A stretch of DNA of 64,000 nucleotides. Source: Tipula vernalis. Lineage: Eukaryota; Arthropoda; Insecta; Diptera; Tipulidae. A program made the translations under genes and the position numbers. Numbering within the stretch: position 1 is the first letter of the stretch; each line of letters begins with the position of its first letter. The DNA is taken from positions 309,042,092 to 309,106,091 of the forward strand of contig OY282558.1 in NCBI GenBank assembly GCA_958295665.1, given 5' to 3'. Below, one piece after another: positions 11,568 to 21,689 of the stretch. Below the pieces are notes generated by a model that was not told the origin of the DNA, ran no database searches, and saw only the letters and a list, made by a program, of their open reading frames with translations.

Positions 11568-14500
11568 TTCCAGTTTCATTATAACATTTAATCCAGAGTG
11601 TATAAGTTTTCTCCATTCGATTTCGGGTTAATTTAGTTTATATTTCGGAAAATTTGCAAACACTGCTTGAGCCCTTTGAACGGATTACAGCACAGGGATA
11701 AAAAGCAAATATTTGCACCATAGAAAAAATAAAGTTTCTTGTGATAAATAAATTTCAATAAAATCGGGAGTTATAAAAATTATCGCTAATCTAAACTGTA
11801 ATCACTCTTTTACGCTAAAAGAAAAAACAAACACCACTTTCTTCCTTATATACTGTTTAATTAAATGTTATATTACACTATTAATTAATAATCATGTCAA
11901 TATTATGTCAAACCAAATATAAACAGACAAGTAAGCACCAAAATATTTGGCTGAATGATTACAAAAAGAAAAAAAAAAAATCACCATCATTTTAGCTATT
12001 ACGTTATAAACTCACCACCACCGAATAAAAATGCAAAACATAATTCAATTTGCTATATTAGAGTTCAGAGTTGAGACATAATTGAATTTATTTGTGAAAA
12101 GTTACTCAAAAATACAAAATTGCATGTCATGCTCCAAAATTGACAAATGTATAACAACAAAACATTGGGTTGTGATTTATTATCAGTTTAAAAGGCTTAA
12201 TTTATTTCGGAAATTAAACACACAAGTCGAGTGGTGTCGAGTACTTGTGACAAAATATAGTTTTTACTGCCAATTAAAAAATCATCCAATTTAAATTTTA
12301 CTTATTAGTACTGCATACTACTTAATTGCTATTATTATTTCGAAAAAAACATGAAACAGTGAAGAGACTAAAAAACCAGGGCGCGCTCACATACACAAAA
12401 AGTGGGACACAATAATATAAAAATGTGCTCAATACATGGACTCGATTTGTTTGTCGATGAGATTAAAAAATTTAATTTTTTGTTTTCATTATCAATTTGT
12501 AGTTGTTTTTATTTTCTTTCATTTTCTTCATATTTTGCAGCTATATAAACAACCGAAAGAGATAAATTTAACCAAAATATTATCGGTTCACGTTTTTTGT
12601 GTGTGAATTTTAAGCTAAAGAGGAAATTAATAATCTTCCTAATTTAAATTTTATATGCTATACATATACATAATAATTAATTAATTACTAATTAGTATTT
12701 ATTATGTGTACACAAATTAATTACTAATTAGTATTTATTATGTGTACACATACTAAAGATAATCTTACCGTTTAATCACTATTTTGATGGCGTTGATCAA
12801 ATTAAATAATTTAACACAGTTCTCACCTGCAAGTAAAAAAGAAATAAATTGGTTAATACACTCAGAATTCATAAACGTATTCACTCGTCTAGACGGACAC
12901 ATAATTTATTCATTAAATGCCCAATGGCATTTGGTTTTCACCTTTTTTTTTTGTTTTTTGGTTTTTTTTGTAAGATGCAGTACTTAACACATTTAGTGCT
13001 AAGGTGTTCATGATTCATTTTTTAGGAATAATACTGCACGACCTCATTTCATTCATTAGAAGGTACGAAGAGATTCCAGATTTATAGGGACACACTTCGA
13101 AAAAATATGTAAAAGATCTGTAGTACAACAAAAAATATCTTTGGAAAATTGTTTTGATAGATATTAATTTTCTCTATTGACCTTCGTTAAGAAATGTTCA
13201 ACATTTCATAAATAATTTCCCTATTTTAAACTATTTGTTGCAATTGTTCCTTTATTTGCATATTACTCTATATGCCAAAGACTTCAGCTGTAATTTTTGG
13301 ATTTGAAGTCTGAACCAATTACAATTGTTTTTTAAAAATATACTCTTACCTCCACACAATTTTCTTTTATCGTTTTTCTCTATACTAAGAAAAGATAATA
13401 TTATTTCAATTGTCAAAAAGTTTTCTGATTATTCATATAAATAAAAGATCTCTTAACCTTTAATGCAATGACCTCTGGAATCTGTATTTGTATATTGTTG
13501 TGCACATTTGTATGCCTAAACAAACATTTGAATAAGACAGAAAACATAATCCGAATTCAAAATAAAACAATTTCTAATTTTGGCAATATGTTTATGTAAA
13601 TTTGTAATTAGAAAGTGAAAGTCATGAAGTGTGCCTGTTTCTTAGTTTATGATCTTGCTACACCATCTTACTGCTCTATTTATTGATATGAAGATATATG
13701 TATATAGATATATGTATGTATATGTTTCGTTTATACACATTTATTTATGTATAATATGCACATTATACATATAAGAAATGTTTCGCTTTTTTTATATAAT
13801 TTTTAAAATTAGAAAAGTTTGTTTATATAATTTCACGATTTTTATTTTGCTTCATTTTTTTGTTTTTAATTTTTATAAATATTCACTCAGACACGACTAA
13901 TATGCTATTATATTGCAACTAAATCAACTCCTCTCAAAATCACTTTCATTTTTTTTTTTCGTAATTTTTTCTTATTGTGAAATTTTATGTTTTTCTTGAA
14001 AACACAATTTTAGTTACAAAAGACCCAAATTCATATAAATTTTCAATTTCTTAGTCGGTTGAGTATATAGGTAACAATAATAATGAAGAACACATTACAA
14101 TCTTCGGTTGTTAATCGAATTAAGCAATTTCCAATGTTTATAGTCGTATTTCAAGAAATTAATTTTAATTTTCTTAAATAACAAAATTATAAAAGATAAT
14201 TGTTACGTTATTATGTTGTCTCATTTTTCGTGTATTCTTTGTGGAAGGGAAATTGTAAAAGTGTTGCATATGAATTTAAGTAACATAAACAAATTGGAAA
14301 ATCGTTTTCCACATTACGTTTTGTTTTTAACTTTTGATTGCTTGCACATGTTGTAATTGAAGAATAATTAATTAGTATATGAGAAAAGATCAATTAGTTT
14401 TTATGGAGACTTAAGAAATCTTTTTTTTTTTTTTTAATCAATTACTGATGAAGTTTATATTAGCCGGTACATTAGATATAGGCGCAAATATTTAAAAATA

Positions 14501-14755
14501 ATGTTTCCAGCCTATTAGATGCGGGAAAGCGAAATTTATATCTATAAAATTTAATTAAAAAAAGATTTCATTTGGAAAATGAATTAAAAATTTAAATGCA
14601 AATTGCAAGATATTTATTCCCGTTTGAATGCCAGTGAAATTTTCCCAGTTAAATAGCAAGTTGGCGAGATAATCTCATATTTTGCCATAGTTAGTTTCAA
14701 AGGTTACTAACTAGCAAAACCCATGTAATACAGACGCCTCTTATAGAGAAAAATT
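11568..14755. other. AT-rich region without a recognisable gene
   Basis: No supported coding region. A 36-bp unit is repeated twice in tandem at about 12680-12751 (ending TTATTATGTGTACACA). The remaining sequence has many homopolymer and TA-rich runs, for example TATATG repeats near 13690-13730. Confidence 0.5.
12680..12751. repeat. 36-bp direct tandem duplication (two copies)
   Basis: Two consecutive identical-looking copies of a 36-bp unit beginning ATTAATTACTAATTAGTATT. The identity suggests a recent duplication. Confidence 0.7.
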
Positions 14756-14759
14756 GAGG

Positions 14760-15140
14760 GTAATTGTCAATAAAACCGGGTAAGGGAATTCCGATAGGTA
14801 GTCCAATCGTTCGTCCTCTTAGCCCTATTAAAAAATTTACGGACATTCCGTCTCATGTTTTCCAAGTTTTGGTTCCATCAAGGAACATCCCTTGTGCCTT
14901 TAATATGCACCAGGGGTGAGCTTGAGTGGTAGTCATTAGTTATTGCCTCTGTAACGTCATTTGCAACTCTGTCGAGGTCATCGACAGGGTTTATCGTGGT
15001 CTGTAGACCAGCTAAGTTATCCGAAAGTCTGTCTTTATAGACTGGCCAGTTGGTGCGTTTTGGTATCCTTACCATCAACTCTTGTCTCAAAGGGATATTG
15101 ATATCAAACCTGATGTACATAAGATCTGAGAGATCCATAT
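14760..15140 (-). pseudogene. LOA-like ORF2 fragment, inverted
   Basis: On the minus strand, a frame from 15138 down reads LSDLMYIRFD and then LSDNLAGLQTTINPVDDLD and YHSSSPLVHIKGTRDVP. This matches segment by segment the end of the endonuclease and linker of the 7585-8700 frame (LSNHRYIRFD, DNVVGLQN, YHSSSPEVRVRGTRDV). After a frameshift near 14880 the homology continues as KFFNRAKRTNDWTTYRNSLT. This copy keeps Asp in the SDH-like motif but has Leu in place of His. It is a second, diverged member of the same family, of which only about 380 bp remain. Confidence 0.85.
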
Positions 15141-16202
15141 ACCATTACTCATAAGAGAGATATGCCATTTACTCATAAGAGTAATTTTTATTCAACCTTC
15201 TTATGTTTGATTAAGATAATATGCCGTAATTTTTACAATTAATTATATAAGGTGTTAGTTTAAATGCAAACCAATTAATTTGACCTCCTTAAATTGACTT
15301 AAGATATTTTGTTTACTTAAAATTTGTCATTTTCATAAGCATATGATCTTATATTTACTTAATATATATTTTAAATTCCTATTTGAAAAATCCTTTCACT
15401 AAACTACACTAAAGATGTTTTTATCCGTGCAGGTTGAAAAATAGAAATCAAACATTTTAGTATTAAGCTAAAATTCTATCGAGTGAGAAATAGTAGATTA
15501 CATACCGAGGCGGAAAGTATTCCATTCCTCCCGAGAGAACATTAGTTTATCGAGAGGCGTAGCCTCGAGATGAACTAGTTTTCGAGACGGGAATGGTACT
15601 TTTCGCCGAGGTTTGTATACTATTTTATTCGCAATCAGAGTCATTTAATAAAATAAGGAACATTATAAGATAAAAAAATAAAATCTTATCTCTATAATAT
15701 AGTAGTACGGCATCCAATACCGGTATAACGGAAACCAAAATACCCGTATACCGGACCATTTTTCAGTACCGGTATTGAGCGATCAATACCGGTATTTCGG
15801 CATTTACATTTTTATTGATTATTCGCCCAATATTCATTGAATTTTAATTAAAGTCAGACTTCTTATAGGAATCGTATAAAAAAGTCAAATTTTTTATAAA
15901 CTTTTGAAAATTTATAAACAAAGCAAGGTTCAGGAAGAGTAACACAACATAATAATTTTTATTTTGTGAGTGTTGGAACAATCTAACCGTATAGCTCATT
16001 CGTATGATTGATGTTTCACTCTACGAAAAACCAAACTGAATAAAAAACCACAGAAAGGACGTTGCAATAATTTTGCTCCATTAATAAATAAAATTAGAAA
16101 GATTGTAAAGTTGTTTCGACGATCACCCAGCAAAAATGTTAGTCTAGAATCTTACATTAAGCTGAATTCGGCAAAGACCTATCTGTAATCTTAGAACCAA
16201 AA

Positions 16203-16325
16203 ACAAGATGGAATAGCTTACTTTTTATGATGGAGCGGTTTTATAAATTAAGAAATTGCATCTCAAATCAACTATCAGCTTTACCGAAACGGGCGTTTCT
16301 AGAGAATATAATCAACGGATTCTAG
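16203..16325 (+). pseudogene. hAT transposase fragment (TRWNS segment)
   Basis: A 40-codon frame starts TRWNSLLFMMERFYKLRNCI, the conserved segment of hAT transposases in which a Trp-Asn-Ser block precedes a helical region. It ends in TAG at 16323-16325. It lies inside the hAT element bounded at 15706 and 16942, upstream of a second fragment at 16486-16767. The catalytic core upstream and the dimerisation segment downstream are not both present, so it cannot be functional. Confidence 0.75.
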
Positions 16326-16485
16326 AAGCGGCAGTAGAAGCGTTGTGTCAAAGGAATCCCACTCTTCTGTCTGTTGACGCTACCCTGGCATTCAGGGTTT
16401 AACCTTTGGGAGTAGAACCATTAGCTGACCGAATGAAAACCTCTTTAGTTCAGAGAATTATAGAAAGACGAACTTATCTTCCCCT

Positions 16486-16767
16486 TTGCAATATTTGTAC
16501 AAATGTAAGCAAGCCCAAAGCATTTTTGGCTCGGACGTCAATTTTAATCGACTAACTAGAAAAAAAATAGTTAATATAATTGTCCATCTTGTAAAGCGGT
16601 TTTCTTCAACCCCTGCTCCAGATAAAGCTTTATACTCAACATCAGAAAGTGATGTTGATAGTGAAACCCACAAGCGCAAAGGGAAATCTTTATCGATAAG
16701 ATTGCAAGAAAGGCTTGACGTTGTAATAAACAATGAGGTTAACAAGAAAAATTTGCTTAAAAAGTAA
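16486..16767 (+). pseudogene. hAT transposase C-terminal-side fragment
   Basis: This 93-codon frame lies in the same hAT element. The region before it reads, after a frame change, like a continuation (LADRMKTSLVQRIIERR, then YLPLCNICTN). The frame itself is polar and ends with TAA at 16765-16767. It has no intact catalytic motif. Assignment comes from its position between the TRWNS fragment and the right end of the element. The opposing minus-strand frame of similar length is a shadow. Confidence 0.5.
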
Positions 16768-17126
16768 ATCGAGATTGATTATGTTATTATGTATATTATT
16801 TAAAACTATTTTTTTTTTAATGCTCGATGTTTCTATAAGTGTTACTTAAACAATACCGGTATTAATACCGGTATCTCGGTTTTGTTGTCAAGTAATAACG
16901 AAATACCGATATTCATATTTTGGACAGAAATTGCATGCCCTATATAGTAGGCACTGAACAATTGACATTTTATTAAATTAGTTAAAAATCGATAGTAGCG
17001 CACCACGTAGATTACGTCTCATTACTGTCCCCTTTTTACTATTACTAACCGGTAGAAGTGTATCCATGGAAATCGCTCAGTTTCTAACCTTTAAGAGGTT
17101 GAAAATGCTTTTTGTATACCATATCG

Positions 17127-17257
17127 GGTCGATCGACAATCGACACGACTCTCTGTTGCCTTTTCGCTTTTCATAATGTTAATATCAAATGAGAAAACGA
17201 AAACGCAACACAGAGTCGTGTCGATTGTCAATCGACTTGTCAATCATAATAGGGGTG
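17127..17257. repeat. Palindromic MITE, copy 2
   Basis: It shares the core GACAATCGACACGACTCT, an AATGTTAATATCAAATG centre, and the right end AATCATAATAGGGGTGA with copy 1 at 1673-1814. The left terminal ~24 bp are missing or replaced. The inner stem is better preserved here (ACACAGAGTCGTGTCGATTG on the right arm). Confidence 0.75.
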
Positions 17258-17269
17258 AATAATAAAAAC

Positions 17270-18430
17270 GTTTGCTAAACAAAACATTGGAGTCAGGATC
17301 GGGATGTGTTAAGGTTAATCAGCCTGGTCGATATATACTAAGTCACAAGCTCTCGGATGATACAATTCAAGAAATACGCAATCGTTTAAACAGCTTTCCA
17401 TCATATGAAAGCCATTATACGAGAGAATGTTCGGCTCAAAAATATTTTTGATATGATCTTACCTTGCAGAAAATTCATAAATTTTACAATAAATCATATC
17501 CATGTTCAATATCTTACACAAAATATACCGAAATATTTCAGGAAATGGGAATAAAAGTTAAAAAACCGAAAAAAGGCCGTTGTAATAAATGTGAGGTGCA
17601 TTAAGATGCGTGATAATTACGGTGGCGAAAGATCAACACCAATTGGCTGATTGTAAAAAGGCACAAGATGATAACTCTCGCAAAGTACTCACTTTTGACT
17701 TGCAAAAATGTTTGCCCACCACGAATTGAGAATCATCAGTTTCAGTTTACAAACGATTATTGTGGACGTATAATCTCACCGGACATGACTGTTTCTTTGG
17801 GAACCTTTATGCCTGATGTGGCATGAAGGTATTACATAGACGGAGATAATGAAATTGCATCATGCTTAATTCGTTACTTGAACTTAATTTCGGACGACTC
17901 TAAATATCTTGACTCATGCTCTGGTAAAAATAAGAATAAGTTTGTAGCTATTATGTTCATTATATTCTTGCAAGAATCACATGCCATTGGGGTAGTTGAC
18001 CTCAAATTTGTAGTTCCAGGTCACACGCATATGGAGTGTGATGTGGACCATTCTTTAATAGAGCGAAAGAAAAAAAAACTCACGCGGCCATTCATCACCC
18101 AAGGGATTGGTACCAATTTGTGCGATTGGTCGGCTCTAAGCGCATTTTCAAAGTTGAAAAAATGAAACAGAATATGTTTTACAGCTTCTCATCTATTTTC
18201 CAAGAAAAATTTGTTATTAACCGTTGGAACAAATGAGATTATATCATTGTTCAAATATAGTACAGGTACAATGCAGCCATGTTAAACCCGCCCAGTAAAT
18301 ATTAGCAGTGCCGAAAAAAATATTTATGGATTTACCTAATTTCGTGGACCTCATTTACCATGAGTTTTATAAACATTTAGCCACTGAAGATAAACCGGAT
18401 TATCATTTAATATTCGAATAACTCATTAAC
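17270..18430 (+). pseudogene. DDE-transposase-like relic (DUF7869-type)
   Basis: Across three frames the plus strand carries conserved blocks in order: a segment with GRYILSHKLSDDTIQEIRN, Cys-rich KGRCNKCEVH, TFDLQKCLPTP, then a clean 95-codon frame at 17878-18165 with LDSCSGKNKNK and VVPGHTHMECDVDHSLIERK. The pattern D...DxCSGxNKN...GHTHxExDxxHxxIE is what I know from a widespread insect protein family annotated with domain DUF7869, believed to be a DDE-type transposase or derived from one. Several frameshifts and stops make it a pseudogene. The link to a named transposon superfamily is not established here. It begins right after MITE copy 2, which may be chance. Confidence 0.65.
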
Positions 18431-18489
18431 TAGCTGAAATAACAACAACAAACAAATAGCGTTACTTTAAATAATGATGTTTTTTATTC

Positions 18490-19660
18490 GTTTACGTGAA
18501 AAAAACAGTTTCACAACTTTAGTTTGTTTCAAACTGGACACTATTTTAGCACACTTTAGAAGTTCTGTAATCTTTGTAATTTTTTTAAAATTTAAATAAG
18601 AAATTCTGAAGTATTTATAAATTTCATATAATGCTACATTTAATAATAAAAAGTGTAAATATAAGAATAGGGAAAGGTGGTCGGTGGTGCTCAGAAACAA
18701 AAAGGAACGTTATTATGCAAATGAAAGCACAAGGTCAGACTATTTCAGAAATTTCTAGAATAAACTATATAAATTAAACTTTTAGGCTCACTAAAAATGT
18801 GAAACAAGCTCCTCGAGCGCCGAAAACTTCACAAAGGGAAAACCAAATACTACTTCGAATATCAGTTAAGGACCCGTGTAAGAGCTTCAGGACCATACAA
18901 AAAGAATTAGAATCTGAATTTGCTATTATCATATCTTCCAAAATGGTAGGGCGTAGCTTAAATGCAAATAATTTACATGGGTACATAGCCCAGTGTAAAC
19001 CCCTTGTGTCAAAAAAAATTTGAAAGCCAGATTAGGCTTTGCAAAAGAGCACTTAAGAAAACCACTTAACTTTTGGAAAAATGTACTCTGGAGTGATGGG
19101 TCAAAGTTCTGCAGATTCGGATCTGATGGAAACAAATATGTATGGCGTCTCAAAAATATGCAGCATAATCCCAAGTACACTAGCAAAAGCATTAAACATG
19201 GCGGCGGAAACGTGATGGTCTGGGGTACCGCATTACACAACTGATTAAGAGTAGCCTAGAAGTGAATGGTAACAATGTTTTAAAGTGGCCTGCTTAATCA
19301 CTATATCTCAATCCGATTGAGAATCTGTGGAACGCTGTTGAACACCAAGTGGAGTAAACGAAACACAAGAATTTAGCGGAGTTGTGGCAGGAAATTCAAA
19401 ACGCATGGAATGCTATTCCAAAGAGACATTGCGAAGTGTTAGTAGAAAGTTTGAGCAAGGGATGTGCCGCAGTTATTCAAAATAAAGGATTTACAACTAA
19501 ATATTGAAAAATAATTGGCTGCAGTCAATCTTGATTAAATTATTGTGATAACTTGATAAATGTGCTAAATTTGTGTCCATGCAAAATATTAATGTTTCTT
19601 AATTTTTTCTTTATATGCACGTAATTTTTTTGTTATAAAACAAGTGTGTTAAATTCGCGA
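18490..19660 (+). mobile_element. Tc1-type transposon relic
   Basis: The transposase pseudogene at 18666-19507 is flanked by partial inverted sequences: GGACACTATTTTAGCACA near 18536-18553 and TGTGCTAAATTTGTGTCC near 19564-19581. These may be inner parts of the inverted terminal repeats. Exact ends and a TA duplication were not resolved. Confidence 0.5.
18666..19507 (+). pseudogene. Tc1-type transposase, deleted and frameshifted
   Basis: It begins with a helix-turn-helix segment (ETKRNVIMQMKAQGQTISEI). A second DNA-binding part follows in the 18799-19020 frame (QILLRISVKDPCKSFRTIQK). A new frame holds NFWKNVLWSDGSKFCRFGSD, where the first catalytic Asp is present but the usual SDES reads SDGS, and then GGGNVMVWG. 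The QQDNDPKH block around the second Asp is deleted. The C-terminus resumes with LNPIENLWNAVEHQVE (third acidic residue) and ends GCAAVIQNKGFTTKY with TGA at 19505-19507. Related to Tc1/Tc3-type elements; inactive. Confidence 0.85.
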
Positions 19661-21385
19661 CCAGCATTATAATTATGTAGCTTATATCGTACAGGAACCT
19701 GAGATTACTTTTTAAGCGAAATGTTTGGTAGTTCGATTACCTGTCTAATCTTAAGACTGACGCTGATGCCAATTCGTGTCATGTCGCTTATGTTGACTTT
19801 TGTTGTATAATTAAGAAAATTTAAATTTATTTTCAAAAATTATGGATACTATAAGTTAAATAAAAAGTAGAATAATTAATCTGATTTAATACACTAAAAA
19901 TATGTATGTACATATATATCCCGTGATCCCAGAACAAGTCAAATATCAAATGAAAAATAACAATTCAATTTTCAGATTATTTCTTATAGTTTAGATATAC
20001 ATACATATATTGTTGTTCTTCTAACAACATAAAAGCTATAAAATATGTAATATTTTTGTTCTTCTGTCAATAAAGAAAGAAAAAATGAATGGCTATCCAT
20101 ATAGGAAATATAAATTAATACTATCCTTTCCTGCCTTTTTAATTTTTCTCATCTCATATTTACAGCAAAAATAAACAAAAGCAACTACTCGTCTAAAGAA
20201 ACGTAGAAAATAGTACAATAAATACAAAAATACCGAATATTTCCATTTCCAAGTAATCGTTACTTAGGGTAGTTGAAAGTAACAAATATTAAATACCAAA
20301 TAGTGACTACCCGGACATGTCCCACGATTTCATCCCTACACATTGGTGACTGCTTTCGAACATATCATATACTTTGAAAAATTCTAAAAGTTAAATTTAT
20401 TAAAAAGGTTATACAGTTATACAGTTTATTTAAAAATGTTATTTATATTATTTAAGATTTCATTCTTATAAATGTTTTAAATGACCAAACTAAATATCTT
20501 ATGAGTTCGTAATGTGCATTCATAGATGTCCCTACGGTCACAAAACTAACGTGGCCTGACTACTCATCAGGATTTTAATTTGTGGACTATTCAAATTAAA
20601 ATTTACTTGTTAATTAATATGTAACTTGAATTCAGCATAATAACGAAAGCGTAAATTGCGTAAATGTATTTATAAATTTGTATTTACGCTTCTAATAACA
20701 GTACATAAATAAAGTGACAACTAAATTGAAAAGTAACCTCGCGAAGAGACTTCCTTAGCCGTTCTGTTAGTTAATAGTGTAATGTACCATAATTTAGTTC
20801 AATTTTTAATCTAGTCAAAAAAAGCGATGGCAGGTACGCAGCTTAACTAATTGAACTAAACAGAATCTTGAGTTTCGTCTGTTGTCTCATAGGTGACCAC
20901 CAAAAGATCACCAAAGTACCTTAAAATTGTATTAGTGAATGAAAAACGTGCCAATATTAATTATAGTATTAAACAAAAAACATGGGTTTGTGTAATTTTA
21001 TGGTAGTTTTTTGAATTTCTTTGACATTTATTGTAGTTTAGATTAGTTCTTTTTCAGGCACAGTTAATGACTTTTATACTAGTGCCATCTTCATATTAAT
21101 TAATACAACTAATCTCACTTTAGTTTAGTTAGTCAATTTAGTCGATTCATGGCATAAATTAACTTCGGTCCAAAAGGATTGTAATCTGTCAAAAATTACC
21201 AAAATTGTTGTTGGTCCAAAACCATTTTTCTGAACGTTTTGAAAGTCTCTGTGTCTGAAAAGATTTGGGATTGTTTTCGCCAATCTGTTTCTATGACCCA
21301 GGTGGAGAGTTGGAAAGCTTTTAACAGCTGTACGTGAAGAGGTTCGATTAACACATTGAACATGTGATATTACCACATTGATCAT
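19508..21385. other. AT-rich region without a recognisable gene
   Basis: The first ~150 bp probably still belong to the Tc1 3' end. The minus-strand frame at 21125-21385 has no recognisable motif. Nothing else is supported. Confidence 0.45.
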
Positions 21386-21680
21386 TTTTTATATATGCTG
21401 GTTTGAGGTTTTATATATGCTGATTTCGTTGAGGTTGGATTAGAATTTAATGAGTAGTTCAGCAATTTTTTATATACATATGGTAGTTTGAGGATTGAGT
21501 TGAGGGTTGAGTTGGGTTCTCTTTTCGAGGGGGATTGGGCTAAGGTTTAGTGAGCGGTTCAGCTGGGGATTTATGTGTGTGTGTTGAGTTGACGGTTGAT
21601 TTAAAATTAGCTTGAGTTGAGTTCATGTTCACATGTGGTTTTTAAGACAATATTGATTTGGAGACTAAGTTGGCCACGAA
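21386..21680. repeat. Degenerate TTGAG/GGTTGAG short tandem repeats
   Basis: The plus strand is studded with GGTTGAG, GGATTGAG and GAGTTGAG units (for example TTTGAGGATTGAGTTGAG). The same 18-mer occurs in inverted form at the right end of the foldback element (about 23560-23580). A second array of this kind lies at 27297-27540. It forms the left border of the retroelement block. Confidence 0.65.
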
Positions 21681-21689
21681 TTTGGTGTT

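Larger units (their letters stand above)
15706..16942 (+). mobile_element. hAT-superfamily DNA transposon relic with intact ends
   Basis: The 8-bp sequence TATAGTAG occurs at 15698-15705 and again at 16943-16950, immediately outside inverted ends: TACGGCATCCAAT on the left and ATTGCATGCCCTA on the right. Sub-terminal ACCGGTAT motifs repeat near both ends. An 8-bp duplication plus short inverted ends with a conserved third-position G is the hAT signature. Inside are decayed transposase pieces. At 1237 bp it is less than half the length of a usual autonomous hAT, so most of the gene is deleted. Confidence 0.85.
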
